Shown here: positions 1-11,600 of the stretch, in pieces
Layout of the letters: every line of letters starts with the position of its first letter
Numbering within the stretch: position 1 is the stretch's first letter
From: Elysia marginata
Taxonomy: Eukaryota; Mollusca; Gastropoda; Plakobranchidae
Assembly (NCBI GenBank): GCA_019649035.1
Contig: BMAT01007053.1
Span: forward strand, 260,787-286,991
Direction of reading: 5' to 3'
DNA: 26,205 nt
Position numbers and translations under genes: made by a program
The notes under the pieces: generated by a model
Database searches by the model: none
What the model was told of the DNA's origin: nothing
The model's input: the letters and a program-made list of their open reading frames with translations, nothing else

Positions 1-360
1 ATGAATGAAATAAAGTTATATACAACTCTATATATTATAAAGATTTATTTTTCAATCAAGTTTCCATGACAATATTGAGGTTCTAGACTCTAATATCTGT
101 TAATCTAACTGCGTAAGTGATTGTAAACATTATTTTCGATATTATCCTGAATCATTCTCCTTTATTCTCTTTCACTCATTTCCTTCTCTGTCTGCCTCTC
201 TGTCGGTCTGCTTGCCTGTCCGTCTGTCTCTGTGTCTCCCTCATACCTTCGTGTTTGCCGGTAAGTTTGATTGTCTATGTTGATGCAGACTCCATTCAGG
301 TTAGTTTGTCAACGCGCTTATCACTAAGTTGGATATGAATATCAATTTTCCCAAACTTAC
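1..360 (-). other. Intron part, left edge
   Basis: Intron following exon 30. It holds a pyrimidine-rich run of CTGTCTG and CTGCCTG units at about 180-240 and nothing else recognisable. No reading frame on the minus strand matches the expected next dynein exon. Confidence 0.8.
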
Positions 361-455
361 CTAAGTTCAGAGATGGACGCTTTATCCAGGGTCTCAAGGG
401 AACTGATGGCCTCTTGTAGCACAGGTAATGCTGATGTCAGGTCAGACTCACATTC
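361..455 (-). CDS. Dynein exon 30: stalk coiled coil CC1, part 3
   Basis: Residues 1754-1784 plus two bases. [20 protein letters not shown] then SEL, equivalent to the AL.AA..AL..L.K.DI.E.R run in CC1 shortly before the microtubule-binding domain. Acceptor CATAG|GA and donor AG|GTAAGT. The next exon is beyond the left edge. Confidence 0.94.
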
Positions 456-3400
456 CTATGAAATATTACATAAAATATTTGTGCATGTGTTTGTTGAGTT
501 TTACAAAATTGAGTAGGAAACATTTAAGAGAATCTAAACAATTTTGAAACTTTCACACAACACAAATATGTCACAGTTGGTTTATTTCTACCATTACTGA
601 TATAGTTAGGGCAATGTTTACTAGAAGGATTAATTCAGTGATATTGCAATATCATAGGCGTATCAGTCGCTAGCAAAAGAACCATGCAATTTATCCGTGT
701 AGAAGTGTGTACCTTGCTGTTAAGCAGTGCATCATACATTGACATCAAAACTATAACCTTTATGTCCTCACACAAAGTATTTTGATGTCGTCCCTCGTGG
801 TATGATAAATTTGATACTTTGTACTTTTTATTTTCGATAACTTTAGGAGTTAAGGCATTTTAAGATATAACATATCATTTCCCAGTCATTAAAGTTCACA
901 CATGAACATGCTGTACCGACTCTCAGGCTGCGGCATCATTCTGACGAGACAATCAAAGTGCAGTATATCCCACGACAGTTTTCATCGAAGATTGTCCTTT
1001 GATTATCCAGAGCATTAGTGAGCCCAAGACCAACAACAATATAAAGAGAACATTTTTATAAAGCGCTTATCCACTAATGTGCTCTAAGCGCTTTACATGG
1101 ATTCCCCGACAGGCCATTCCCAACCAAATTACCTTCTGAACCCACAGAGGAGCAGCAAGTTAAGCGCATCACTCTAGCATTCTGACAAGATCTTTCACTG
1201 CCTATAGTCGGGTACTCGTTTAACGCATGAGTGAGGCGAAGAAATGTGTGTAAATAGCCTTTCTCAAGGACTAAAGTTTGACCTGCCGAAAGCAGGACTC
1301 TAACCCCGAACCTCTCGATCCGAAAGCCGGGCGTCTACCACTACACCACGACGCCACACATGGCCGTAGGAAGTGAACACGAGCAACTCACATCAGCGTA
1401 GTCCTGCACCAGCTGTGTCTCCTTGGCCATGATACTCTCCTCTTGAGAGACAATGTCCTGAACTTCCTTCACAGCGGCCTGGTCTTCCTCCAGCTGTTTC
1501 AGCAGCGCCTCAGTATCCTACAGACACAAACACAAGGACATACACTGCATTATATCTAATACAAAGAATACTTCACAAAATCTCTCTCTTTCTATCTCTC
1601 TCTCTCTTTCTCACTCTCTCACTTGCTTTCTCTTTCTCTCCGTCTTTTTTCTGTTTCTCAGACATTTTGGTAAAACATCATCATTACGAAAATACTGCCA
1701 CGACTATTCTTTCACTCTCCCGTTTCCTCTATTCTTTTTCCCTGTCTCTTATGTTGTAAATACTTTCTCTCTCTTTCTCTCTTTTCCTTTTTTAATCGAT
1801 TGCTGTATTTTTAATACATACTTCCCCCTTTACTTCATTTAACTATATTGTTGTTTCTCTATGTGTACCACATCCTCTCAGTTTCCTGTATATGCTACTC
1901 TTTGTACAAAGCAAACTGAGCAGGAGGATGCTGACCTTTGTTTTCTCTACGATAACAGGACCCAGTGACCTCAACTCTTCCTGCATTTCTCCGACCATGC
2001 CATATGCATTGGACAAAGTGGACAAGCCGTTCTGAAGACGATCTCTGGAGTAGACAGTGTGTATACAAACAGAATGAATTGGTATTTTCAAGCTGTTTTA
2101 AATAGTATATAAGGCAAAAAAATGAAATAACCTTTAATGCTATAGTTTAAACAAATTACTTACACGTCAATAAAAAGATCAATTCTACAAATTAAGCAAT
2201 ATATTCATATAACAAGTTTTCCCATTAAAAAACGCATTCTTACTCAGGCGGAATAGGCGGAATTGTAAAATGCAAAAAGCAAAGAAACAATTATCATAAC
2301 AAATATGATAATAATGCCTCTCATTAATGGTATACAAACCCGAGTTTTGCCCTTATCGTTCATAGCTTCATAGAGCGTGGGGATGTTTTGAATGATAACT
2401 TTTTGAGCTGCTAAGTAACTTCCATGGTAAAACAAATGTGTGAGCATTATCTAAAAAAATTATATCCCTTTCTTAGAAAGGATAATGATATTGACCCACG
2501 CCATTAGGTGACTCATTTCATCTAGTAAATCTGTTATTTCTTTAGAGAACAAGGCATTATCGCGAAATCTTCCGAACCCAATGAAGAGCTTACATTTGGA
2601 TATCTTTATGTGGTAAATTATTATTAGTCGTGATTGACAATGAAAAGAAAGATACTAACCTGTTGTTAATAAATTCATTCTTGTTGTCGCGCAGCATGCG
2701 TGAGTAGAGGCGGATGAGCTCCATATAGGAAGTGGGCGTGGAGTAGTACTTCCGGCGTGCCTCTTCCCAGAAACGCACGCTCATTCCGGAGATGCTGTTG
2801 TGGATATCCACACAGATCTTAGCCGCACGTGATTTGAGCTCCTGTAGATTGTTTTGATGGTATTAAGTAGAGGAAGTGAGAAAAGGTTAGACAATTATTG
2901 AAAAATCTCTACTATACATGGTAACTACGGTACAGACACATAATTCTCTTATAAAAGAACCTTTATTAATAATAGATCGGATAAGTAGAATTGGTATATA
3001 GTGAAACAGTTATATTAAAACAAAACGAATAATTTTGTGGTGTCTCCTCTAAATAAGATAGAAAGAGATTATATTTAAAAGGAGCAAAATGCGCGTTTTG
3101 TTCTATAGCAATCAATTCCATTTAAATGATGTAAGCGCTTTATTTTGGTTCTCGACAGGCTCACCAACCAAGATAAGACAAGATACAATTTATCAACCCT
3201 TTTAAAGAATGAAATTCGCCAGTCTGTTGAACTCACAGAGGAGCAACAGTTGAAGTGTACCACCCTAGCATAGGAACAGTGTCTTTTGCTGCCCATGGTC
3301 GAGTACTCATTTAGCGTCTAATTGCGTAGGATTCTACCGTTAAATTTTGATATCTGTTTTTCTTGCCCTCAATACAATTATGTTCTAAATTAATGGCCTT

Positions 3401-5589
3401 GCCTGCATATCATAGCGAGTCTCATCAGCGATAAACTCGGTGTTGGCAAAGAAGACTTCCGCCACACTCAGCATGGCCTCCTCTGTCCACTCATCAAACC
3501 AGTCGATAGTGCAGCAGCTGATTAGGGCTGGGTTCATACGGCACCGCTGCCGGAATCTCTCGCCTGGGCAAGTTGAGTCGAGTGTATCAGAGTTAATAAA
3601 AGTTTGCAAGGAAGAGAACTACCAAGAGTGGTTTAAGCTTCGAATTCTACGGCTTACAGAGTTTCAGGATTTACACAAAACCTAAAAAGCGACGAATGGA
3701 ATAATTCAAAGTATAGGCCTAATTCTGGAGTAAATTTAGGTCTATCGCGTTGCGCTGTCTGCATGAATGAAAAAAAATCCTGCTTATACAGGCACGTCTG
3801 CAATTGTGTGTTGTCGCTATAACAAATATCATTGCATTTTTTTTTTATAAAACTGCTGCTGCTAACATTTATTTTAGTTCTAACTTCATGGGCTGTGTCT
3901 ATGAATAGTAAAAAGCGTCAACGCCAGTGAAATCAGTTGATGAACTAAACTGTGTGACCTGCAGGGCTCATGGTGAGCACGACATGGAGCTTCTGTCTGA
4001 TCCTGTGGATGAAGAAAGCGTAGACGGCAGCCCTGGTGTCCGGTACTCCAGCCTCACTGGCCGTGCCCTTCAGCTCCATCGTGATGCCGTCTAGCTCCTC
4101 GTTGTCAAACAGATCTGGCACTTCGCCAGAATTGAGGATGCAGTTGATATCCTCTAGGAACGATTCCTGCAATAGGGCTACATGTGTTTGAACGATGAAG
4201 CGCTATAAGTTTTGGAACTGATTTCTGAAAGGAATAATTTTTTGACATGTTTCTCCTCAGCCGCCTTTAGTTGCTATTTCGACGCAGGAAAAAGAGAGGG
4301 TGTGTCGTAAATTTATTAACACGAACGTGTTTTTCCCCGATTACTTTTAGTTGAAATCAGAAGGTGAGAGTACCCTAGATCAGTGGGGGTTTTTTTTCTG
4401 TAAGAGTCCGTTTTCAAAATGTGTGTATACAAAGTAATTTTGTTCATAAATAAAGAGAAGTTAACCTGCAAATACTTACATGAAATGAACAATTGTTTTC
4501 CATCATTCTGTTCCTTACAAAAAAAATCCACTGAGTATCAATTTTAAAAAAGTACTATTTCAAGGTATACCTTGACTATGTCAGCGTCGGTGAGTAGAAA
4601 TACGGTAGATATTCCCTTCACGCCAGCCTTCAAAAAGAGTTCCTTGAGGTCATCTCTGAACTCCACCATGCCGTACTGGTTGTGCAGCTTCAGGCGATAC
4701 ATCTGGCAGTTGCTGATGTAGCTGGCCAGGTGCACGATGGTTGACTTGCCCGTCCCGTCCAGGCCAACCTGTTAAAGTCAATACAGTATCAGGGTACCGT
4801 GAGAGACCCGGTGCAACGGGCGTTAAATCCATTGATGATAATACCAGGAGTCTACGTTGGGGGCACAGAGTGTAAAACTAAAAGTCAGGTAAAACTGAAT
4901 CTAAGATTTTGAAGAGTTCAAACTTGATAATTTCTCGACATGGTTTCTATAGAAGAAATGTACGTCCAACAAGATCAAACCAAACTGAAATACAAAAGAA
5001 CAGACATGCTCTTGCGTTAGACGAACTATAGCCAAATTCACATATAATACATGATAACCACAAAGTATAACCTAACTGATAATGAAATTTCCTATGATCG
5101 TCTTCACCCTTGGATTTTACTTATCGAAACATTTAAGTGTGTTATGACACGACGTTTGCTCTTTAGAAAAACCAAACTTCATTGCATTATTAAATTCATG
5201 AAAGCCTCTATGACAATGAGACTAATTTATATTTATCACAGAGAGCGTACCAGCATGAGATGACCGCCTGGCTGTCTGAACACACGGGCTGCTCTCACCA
5301 CATGCTCCACGGCTTCCTTGAAGAAAACTATTTGATCCGCCTGTGAACAGAGACAATCACCAGAGTAGGTTTTAAGGTTATTGTTCGGAAAACGTTACTA
5401 TTCTAGTCAATTATGAGGCAAACTTGTAATTCTTAATGAAAAAGATATGAAATTCCTAATGAAAAAGGTACTAGTATCCTTTGCATGATTAAATTCCCGT
5501 AGTATATGCCTAATCATAATATCAATCCAAATTTTTTTAATATCACTTGCTGTGGTCTCTCTCCCTCTCCCACTCCCTATTGCAACCTC

Positions 5590-5634
<45 letters not shown>

Positions 5635-8600
5635 TTTCTCTCTTTGTCTGTGTCTCTGTTCTTCTGTTTCTCTCTGTCCTTCTGTTCCACTTTGTCCCTT
5701 TCTTTCTTTCACTATCACTCGCTCTCTTCCACTCTTTCCCCCTCTCTCTCACTACCTCTCTATCTCTGTCTACATCTCTCTTTTCTATTTAATCATCGGT
5801 AAAGTATTACCCCTGGAGTCCATTTTTCACAGAGATTATTGTCTCCTAAGTTAATGTACTATGTGCAGAACCTAAACAATACACACAATTCTAATTATTT
5901 TGATATTGATTGAGATACAAGAAAAACTGTACTCTTTTGATGCAGTACACTTACTAAGTGACCATCAAGTAAAAAGGGACATGTTCTATTTTAGCTCAAT
6001 CATCTTTTATCTTTAGCCTATACCCACAGTACTCCTGAAAGCTACAAAACCTCAGCACTGACCTTCTCGCCCAGGTTGAGTTTCATGTTGTACTCCTCCA
6101 GAATGGACACCAGTTTATTATGGTCGGACAGCGGCCTGTAGATCCGTCTCTGGTTTGAGTGTTCGCTGGTGTCAAAAAAGTCGCCGAATAGGACAAAGTT
6201 TTTCATCAGGCTCTCAGCTGACCATCGCACCTGTACAAAGATATGGTAGACAGGTTTGTTCAGAAACGGGACATATTATCCATAAAAGGAGAATAAATGT
6301 GTCATTTCTTTTGCTTTAACAACTTTAGTTCGTTTTTGCTTGATTTTTCCTTGCTCAATATAGACAATAACTTTTAAAAAGTAAATGCTAAATTAAAAGA
6401 AAAACAAAGCTATGTTTAAAGAAGAAAATAATGATCAGTTTCTCATTTTTTAAATGTAGTTTTAACGAAACATTTAGGTAAAATGTTTTCACTCGGCAAT
6501 CAAAACGATAAAGATCAAACCAAACATTACAGTGGGCCTGTTTCATGAACCTTATAAAAATTCTTTAAGAGTAGTTGCCCTTGAGCAATGGTGAGTTTTT
6601 AGGCTTAAATTCAGCACTAGAGTTCTTCGAATAAACTACCTTGCCCAAAGAAGAGTTCGCTGGTGACCCCACCTTTTGAAATTTCCACACATGAGAGATT
6701 GGTCCTGAAACAGTCCCATTATATGAGTTGAGCTTATGTTCAGGTCCTCAGTTACTGATTACCTTGAAGTAGTCGTGTAAATTCTCGGACAGAATCTGGA
6801 AGAAGGTCGTCCTGTCAGCATGATTGGTCAGTCTGTCATGGAAGATACGAGTCGCCTCGTGGGCGAGGAGCTGGGCACAATTGTCTTTGCCCATGATCAC
6901 AGACTCGTGTGCCTGTAGCAAGCCTTGAATAACCTGGTACAGACAGTGTATCATACGGTGTGTCAATACGGCGCCTTCAGAGTCCAAACTGCTAATCTTA
7001 CATAGAGAGTGCAAAATCGGGATTAGAGGTTGAGGTCTTTCTTTTGTCAGAAGAAACTTCTTACACTTGTTTTCAACAATGTGGATTACGTTAGGTTAGA
7101 AGATAAAAAGTTCTCCTTAATATTATATGAAGTTCGTAAGACACAAATAGGCAAAACAAAACAGAGGCATTGGGAGAGCAAAAAATTTTCCGGCCAAAGT
7201 ATTTTACCTGCTCTTTTGTGTCGATGTATTCATTGTTCGATTAGAATACTTAACTGCGCCTCTGTTTCTCTTCACTAAAAAAATCCAGAATATTATTTTT
7301 ATTTAGCTACTTCTCTGTAGGTTACAAATGCGTGCTACTTACTATTTGATCTTACTCAAACTATTGGCGTATTTTAATAACTATGTTTGAAATTATTTAT
7401 AAAAAATGGTAACCTGTTTTACACAAAAGCATCGTTCAACAAGTATTAGGCATTGCATGGTTGTTTATTTTATCATCATGTATGCACGATCGCCTTTAAA
7501 TGGAACAAATAATTAAACAATCGATTTCTGAACGTTTTTTTTTTCAAAATAAAGAATATTAATGACAAAAAAACGCATTCAAAACGTCAACAAAGCCTTG
7601 ACGTTTTTTAAGTGATTGCGGTCAATAAAAACAATATTGATGAGCTATCTTTTATTTGAGGATGAAGTGATAACAGAAAAAAAAATGATGACCACAAATG
7701 GATGAACTTGCAATGTGATAGCTCAAAACAGAAAGCGAAAACATTCTCAAATCATTTAATATTAGAATTTGGATATTTGCTTTTTTTTTATAAACAGTTG
7801 GTTTTTTTTCGAATTGATATATAATGTTTTATGACGTTCACTATAAATTGTTAAATATGAGTTGAAAAAGAGATTTAAATTTCGTGGATAAAAGTATTCG
7901 AACATTGTGCGCCTCCTTTCATGGTTCTTCAGGAGGTAAATCAAGGACAAATAATAAAAATAGTTGTTTGGCATCATTTCATGTTTCGACGAAGGTTTAT
8001 CTATAATATATTTGTAATTGGGAATGATTGTAGAGGAATTTTTAACACAATCACATGATATGAACCAATTTGTAAAAATTCGAAACTTTAGCAGTCTAAG
8101 AAAGGACAAAACTTTAGCGGTCTAATAAATGATGACCTTCACTGTTATAAAAAAAACAAAGCGAAACCGGCATGCTTTGATGAACTTTCAGCAAAATGAA
8201 AAAAGAAGGACAGGAAAAGATTGCCAGTTGCAATTTGATGCAGTGATTTTCAGAAATTGTCAATAATATCTTGTCTAACCTGCTGATACATATGGTAGTT
8301 TTTAAGGTGTTAATTAGCAGCGAATTGAAAGTAAACATGATATAAGTTTGTAAACATTTATTGTTTAAATGAACAAACTATTTCGGTCTCTATGTATGAA
8401 AACGTAAGGTTATTTTGCAATAGTATGGCTTATGAAAATAAGATGAAATATAGTTCAATGACTGTGACATAAGAAAGTTTAACAGTGCAACAGATACAAT
8501 GCTTCAAAGGTGTGATAAGAAGAAAAATTGTGGAGGGCTGGAGGACTTTGCATTTTACAGGCACATAATGGGAGAACGGTATACTCGCTCACAATAAAAA

Positions 8601-11600
8601 GTTAGTGCTTGTTGCGTGATTCTTCTTTTTAAAGTCGTGTCTATTCAATTTAAAAACCACATTGGCAATGTTTGGCCCCATTAATGTTCAATTCAAATTT
8701 ATTTAATAAGTTGGAGAGACAGAGATTGTAGACTTAGCAAATGCTTAAAGAAGTGGAGCTGCTAAGTATCTGTGACAGAAACAAAACACTAAGCACATTG
8801 TCTTTACAGTGAACCATGCAAACAAACACCGAATAGGAAAAGACAAAAAAAAATTGATGAAATTTGACAATGTAACTTGATCAAGTACAAAATAAGTTAT
8901 CACCATGCTATCTTACCACTGTTTTGTTTCTGTAAAGTGTTTTTTGTAAAGTAATGTTTGTTAGAGAGCATGAGAAACAACAGCTGTATAACCTTTTCTG
9001 TTCCCAACAGTTATTGTCGCTATCGATTGCATGTTATAGAAATTAAAATTTGAGAAATAGAAGAAAACAAACAACCCTTTCCAGGATGAAGATCATGTTG
9101 TCGTCTTAACAGGTTGGCCAGCAAAATTATTTATCAACAGGGAACAAGCAGCGTACACAAAAATACGAATTACGATCTTTAATATTTATAATGCTATTAA
9201 GCAAATCCATTTTTTTTTTCGAGAACATAATGCGTAACAGGATGGGTCGAAAAAAAAGCTTTATTAAAATTTAGTATTTATTCACTTTTGGTCCGTGTCC
9301 ATTTCAAGCTGCTTTTACAGAATATATGAAAGTACTGACTACTGACAGACGAACACAGTTAGCAACACATCCAAACAATCATCTATCAGAATCAACTAAC
9401 TCGTGATCCACACTCTGGGTCTACCGTGCTCTGCGCTAATTATACAAGCATCAGTACAATCAATGGCACGCGTTTTTATTATCATGTCAATGAAGTTAAA
9501 GTCAAGGAACAAAGTTGGATATCAAGTCCACAGGTTACAAATATCATTATCGCAAATTCCATTGTACATATGTTTTCTTTGAGTTGAGTTTCAGACAGAT
9601 CAACAGCAAAACACTTCGCTTTTTTATATGTAATGCGTTAATAAAATTGACGTAAAATTTTTTGACCTTTTACGGTTTTCACACCAATACATTAGAAATA
9701 ATAAGGAATGATGCTCAGTAAATCAAATAATTTATTGCGTACAAGTCTATCTCGAGATGGTAGTATCTCATAGTTTGGTGTATTGACATTTTAACCAATT
9801 AATATAGTTTGAGCAAAAAACGAGAATCTTACTTGAGACAAGTCCCTGATGTTGAACGTGTAATGCGACTTCGTCGGCGTGGGCAGCATTACAGTACACA
9901 TATGGTAGTAAATGGCGATACTAGCCGATACTAGTGGAAACAGGCTCTCCACAACTTCCGGCATAAACTCGCCATCTTGGAAGAAACGTCCCAACTGCAC
10001 TTGGTAAATATGCTGTAGAGACTTTGTGGATGGCTGGGGTAGGGCGAACAGGCTGTGGGAGCACAGTCAAAGTGCATTAGTCAGAGGAAAATCAAGGCAA
10101 GTTTGGTGTACATTGAAAAATAGTAGCTGAGTCAACAATGAATTTCTTCTTTATGGAAATAGAGATACTGATTAATCATACCTGGCACTAGGCTTGAAAG
10201 AAATCCCCAACATGCTATGCTACGAATGAAGATGAAGATAATCAAAGAGAAAGAGGGAGAGAGAGACAAAGAGACAGACAGAGAAACAGACATACAGACA
10301 GACAGAGACAGAGAGAGAAAGAGAGACAGGCAGACAGACAGACAGAGAGGCAGCTGGGAACTAAAGTGTATGTGACGTGGATTCATACTTATATTGAATG
10401 GCAATTAAAAAAACAATGAAAATTAAAAATTTATAGAAAAGCTAGCAAAGCAATTAAAGCATAATGAATTATAAATTAACTCCAAGGGAAAACATAAAAA
10501 TTATAGTAAGAAAAAGTGGAAGTTGGTTTACTACGAGTAAGATAATAACTTCTAGATTACGTGTAAGTCTATCGCCTTGCCTTTCCTCATTATATTTACA
10601 AAAGCATAAAAAAATTATTCATTGTAAACTGAAAAGATTCATCAGAGAAAGCAACTAACAAATATGTATTTCGGCAGATTCAGACGTCCGACACGGATGA
10701 CCAATGTAAATAAAGGTCAACAATTATCTTTAATCAGTTTTTTTTTATAAATCAGATCACCTTGTGAAATGGTTTTGTATCCTTTACAGCTTTCCCAAAA
10801 TCGCTATACTTCTGAACTTGCTCCAAATTTTTTAGATGCCATGTTAATGTGCAGGTTTAACAACTTGATAATGGACCAAGTTTTGGTTGTGCAGTTTGTA
10901 GATACATACCTGAAATGTTTTAAAAGTCTAGGTGTCGTCGGGTTTCTGCCTCCGCCGGGTGGGCCACATGCTGCTACAATGTTCACATCCACGATGTCCT
11001 GTAGTGAAAAAAAACAACTAATTGTTTGTACTCTTTAGAGATCTCATGAAATAAACAAAGAGAAGGTCCTTTGATGAGCTGTCAGGAGGAATTTAATCAA
11101 ATTTTTATCCCATTTCACATGCAGCAGGATTGTTAGAGAAAGCGGTTTTTTCAGTTAAAATCACGAACAAAAAAAAAAAGAAGAGATATTTAAAAGTTGT
11201 GGAAATGTTGTGTGGAACTTTAAATCTGTGTTCTCTGTAAAGTGCTTTACACAATTCCTTACCTTCCAGGCGAGTTTTTTCGTATCGTAAAATCCTCCAA
11301 GCTCCAAGAACTGTCTGAGCAACTCTAGCGGTGGCTGCGCTCCGAACTCTTCAGGCGCCGGCATGTTTAGGTCATCAACAAACACCAGAACCTACAAACA
11401 AACATAATTGTACATTAACTTTAATGTACCACTAAAATATATTTTAAAAAAAGAAGGTAAAAAAATTTCGTTTTCTTTGCAAATGCCAATACTGCGTTTT
11501 CACCAAATTCACCAAAAACCTGTATATTTCAATCAACGCTTTTCGAACCATATCATCGCATTTTAATTTTTGTTTTGGAAAATAAAATACTATAAATTTG

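Noticed and set aside
1285..1356. A tRNA gene
   Set aside because: A and B boxes are present, but the acceptor and anticodon stems are degenerate and the segment continues into a SINE body with other copies in the window.
3440..3685. Plus-strand frame opposite exon 26
   Set aside because: Antisense shadow of CTIDWF exon; runs on into AT-rich intron.
5407..5854. Six overlapping open frames rich in Ser/Leu or Arg/Glu
   Set aside because: They are translations of the TC microsatellite in all frames on both strands and lack splice or codon evidence.
7762..8109. 115-codon minus-strand frame in the large intron
   Set aside because: Composition is that of AT-rich noise, no known motif, no good splice sites in phase with the dynein exons.
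10769..11038. Plus-strand frame overlapping exon 19
   Set aside because: Shadow of the minus-strand exon extended into intron; no family resemblance.
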